From: JABWBR01 sp036741235
Lineage (GTDB): Bacteria; Bacteroidota; Bacteroidia; Chitinophagales; Saprospiraceae
NCBI GenBank assembly: GCA_036741235.1
Contig: DAINSQ010000216.1
Span: 1-6,715 of the forward strand
DNA length: 6,715 nucleotides
Direction: 5' to 3'
Below the pieces are notes generated by a model, which did no database searches, was not told where the DNA came from, and worked only from the letters and a program-made list of their open reading frames with translations. The translations under genes were made by a program, and so were the position numbers. Position 1 is the stretch's first letter, and the number at the start of each line of letters is the position of its first letter. Of this stretch, positions 6,080-6,715 are shown in pieces.

Positions 6080-6649
6080 ATGCATTTGCCAGCTCTATCT
6101 TTTCGGGGTATAACTATTGCTGCAACGGTAATATTGCTACAAGCCTGCGGACAAGAGGCTCCAACCGGCAAACCGGCCGCAATTATTCCTTTTTTCGACC
6201 TCAAGTCTTTCTTCCGGCAAGAAGCCGAAGCCCTTGCAGGCCAACAACCCAAAGTATACAAACGCCTCGACATAGACGGAAAAACAGAGGAACAACAACC
6301 CCAAAACCTCAACTTTTCAGAAGAATTACGGCTCTTCTCCGACGCCGATATCAATCGCCCCGCCTGGCTCGATAAATATGCCGTTGATAGCTTGCTTGAC
6401 AATGGCCGCCTCCAACGACTTACCTATCGCGCACTCGAAGAAGGACTGAAAACCAGAGAACTCCAGATTGATTTCCTGAACGGCGAGGTTAGTGAAATTC
6501 ACATACGCAAGCAATTTAACACCGCTATTGCCAATACCGAACAAAAGCTGGAATACTACCCCGGCAAAGGCTATTCGGTCTATAACCGCCAAAAAACGGT
6601 GTTGCAAGCCCCACAGGTCTTTAAGGTGGAAGTATCTCTGGAGTTTTGA
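6080..6649 (+). CDS. Small predicted lipoprotein, unknown function
   Basis: The frame is open from a TTG at 6026, but the ATG at 6080 is preferred. It gives a 189-residue protein whose first 23 residues are a lipoprotein signal: one Arg at position 9, the hydrophobic core GITIAATVILL and an LQAC lipobox with the lipidated cysteine at 23. Gln at -2 is slightly unusual. After the cysteine comes a short linker (GQEAPTGKPAA) and then a soluble domain of ~155 residues beginning FFDLKSFFRQEAEAL. It also has the stretches ELRLFSDADINRPAWLDKY and NTEQKLEYYPGKGYSVY. I recognise these as resembling uncharacterised Bacteroidota lipoproteins but know no assigned function. The alternation of short beta-like strands after residue ~110 suggests a beta-rich second half. 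It should be anchored in the inner or outer membrane facing the periplasm. It is divergent from the NRDE operon, with a 279-bp gap. Confidence 0.75.
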   Translation: MHLPALSFRGITIAATVILLQACGQEAPTGKPAAIIPFFDLKSFFRQEAEALAGQQPKVYKRLDIDGKTEEQQPQNLNFSEELRLFSDADINRPAWLDKYAVDSLLDNGRLQRLTYRALEEGLKTRELQIDFLNGEVSEIHIRKQFNTAIANTEQKLEYYPGKGYSVYNRQKTVLQAPQVFKVEVSLEF

Positions 6650-6699
6650 ATGCTTGATTATTTGTAACTATTTAGCAGGTATCAATTAACGCGGAAGCA

Positions 6700-6715
6700 A
6701 TGAAGTTAAACTCAA
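6700..6715 (+). CDS. Possible start of a further gene (partial)
   Basis: ATG at 6700 opens a frame MKLNS that runs off the window, with a purine-rich GCGGAAG at 6690-6696 just upstream. The distance (50 bp) from the lipoprotein stop suits a co-directional next gene. Five codons are too few to judge whether it is real. Confidence 0.3.

Overview
The window looks like chromosomal DNA from a Bacteroidota bacterium, probably near the Saprospiria (Lewinella/Haliscomenobacter type). The reasons are a C-terminal type IX secretion (T9SS) sorting domain at the left edge, candidate TAnnTTTG-type -7 promoter boxes, starts that mostly lack Shine-Dalgarno sequences, and two proteins (an M1 peptidase with a characteristic C-terminal beta domain and a small lipoprotein) that resemble families I associate with this phylum. 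The genus is inference. I see no transposase, CRISPR array, tRNA, rRNA or phage gene.

Layout, left to right. 1-308 (+) is the 3' end of a large secreted protein, seen only as its T9SS type A sorting domain. 309-413 is a short gap holding an imperfect inverted repeat built from degenerate AACCGAC/GTTGTCG units, with a candidate promoter in its loop. 414-2315 (+) is a secreted M1-family zinc metallopeptidase with the complete HExxH-18-E site. 2316-2452 is a gap with little in it. 2453-3994 (+) is a GH3-family acyl-adenylate-forming enzyme, related to the plant auxin/jasmonate-amino acid synthetases. It converges on, and overlaps by 68 bp, a two-gene minus-strand operon: 5800-5069 (an NRDE/TANGO2-family protein, predicted Ntn-hydrolase type) followed by 5069-3927 (a D-Ala-D-Ala-ligase-like ATP-grasp protein), joined by a TAATG stop/start overlap. 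5801-6079 is a 279-bp divergent intergenic region with a good minus-strand promoter and a 15-bp palindrome over its -33 element. 6080-6649 (+) is a small predicted lipoprotein of unknown function, and 6700 onward may be the start of another gene.

Working together. Only the NRDE and ATP-grasp genes have strong linkage (translational coupling). One is predicted to use an N-terminal cysteine nucleophile on amide-like bonds, and the other belongs to a superfamily that makes amide bonds with ATP. The adjacent GH3 enzyme also belongs to an amide-forming family. A small-molecule or peptide amide-conjugation function is a reasonable hypothesis but is not shown by the sequence. The convergent overlap contains a cluster of five CCWGG motifs that can fold into two matching hairpins, the most unusual small-scale structure here.
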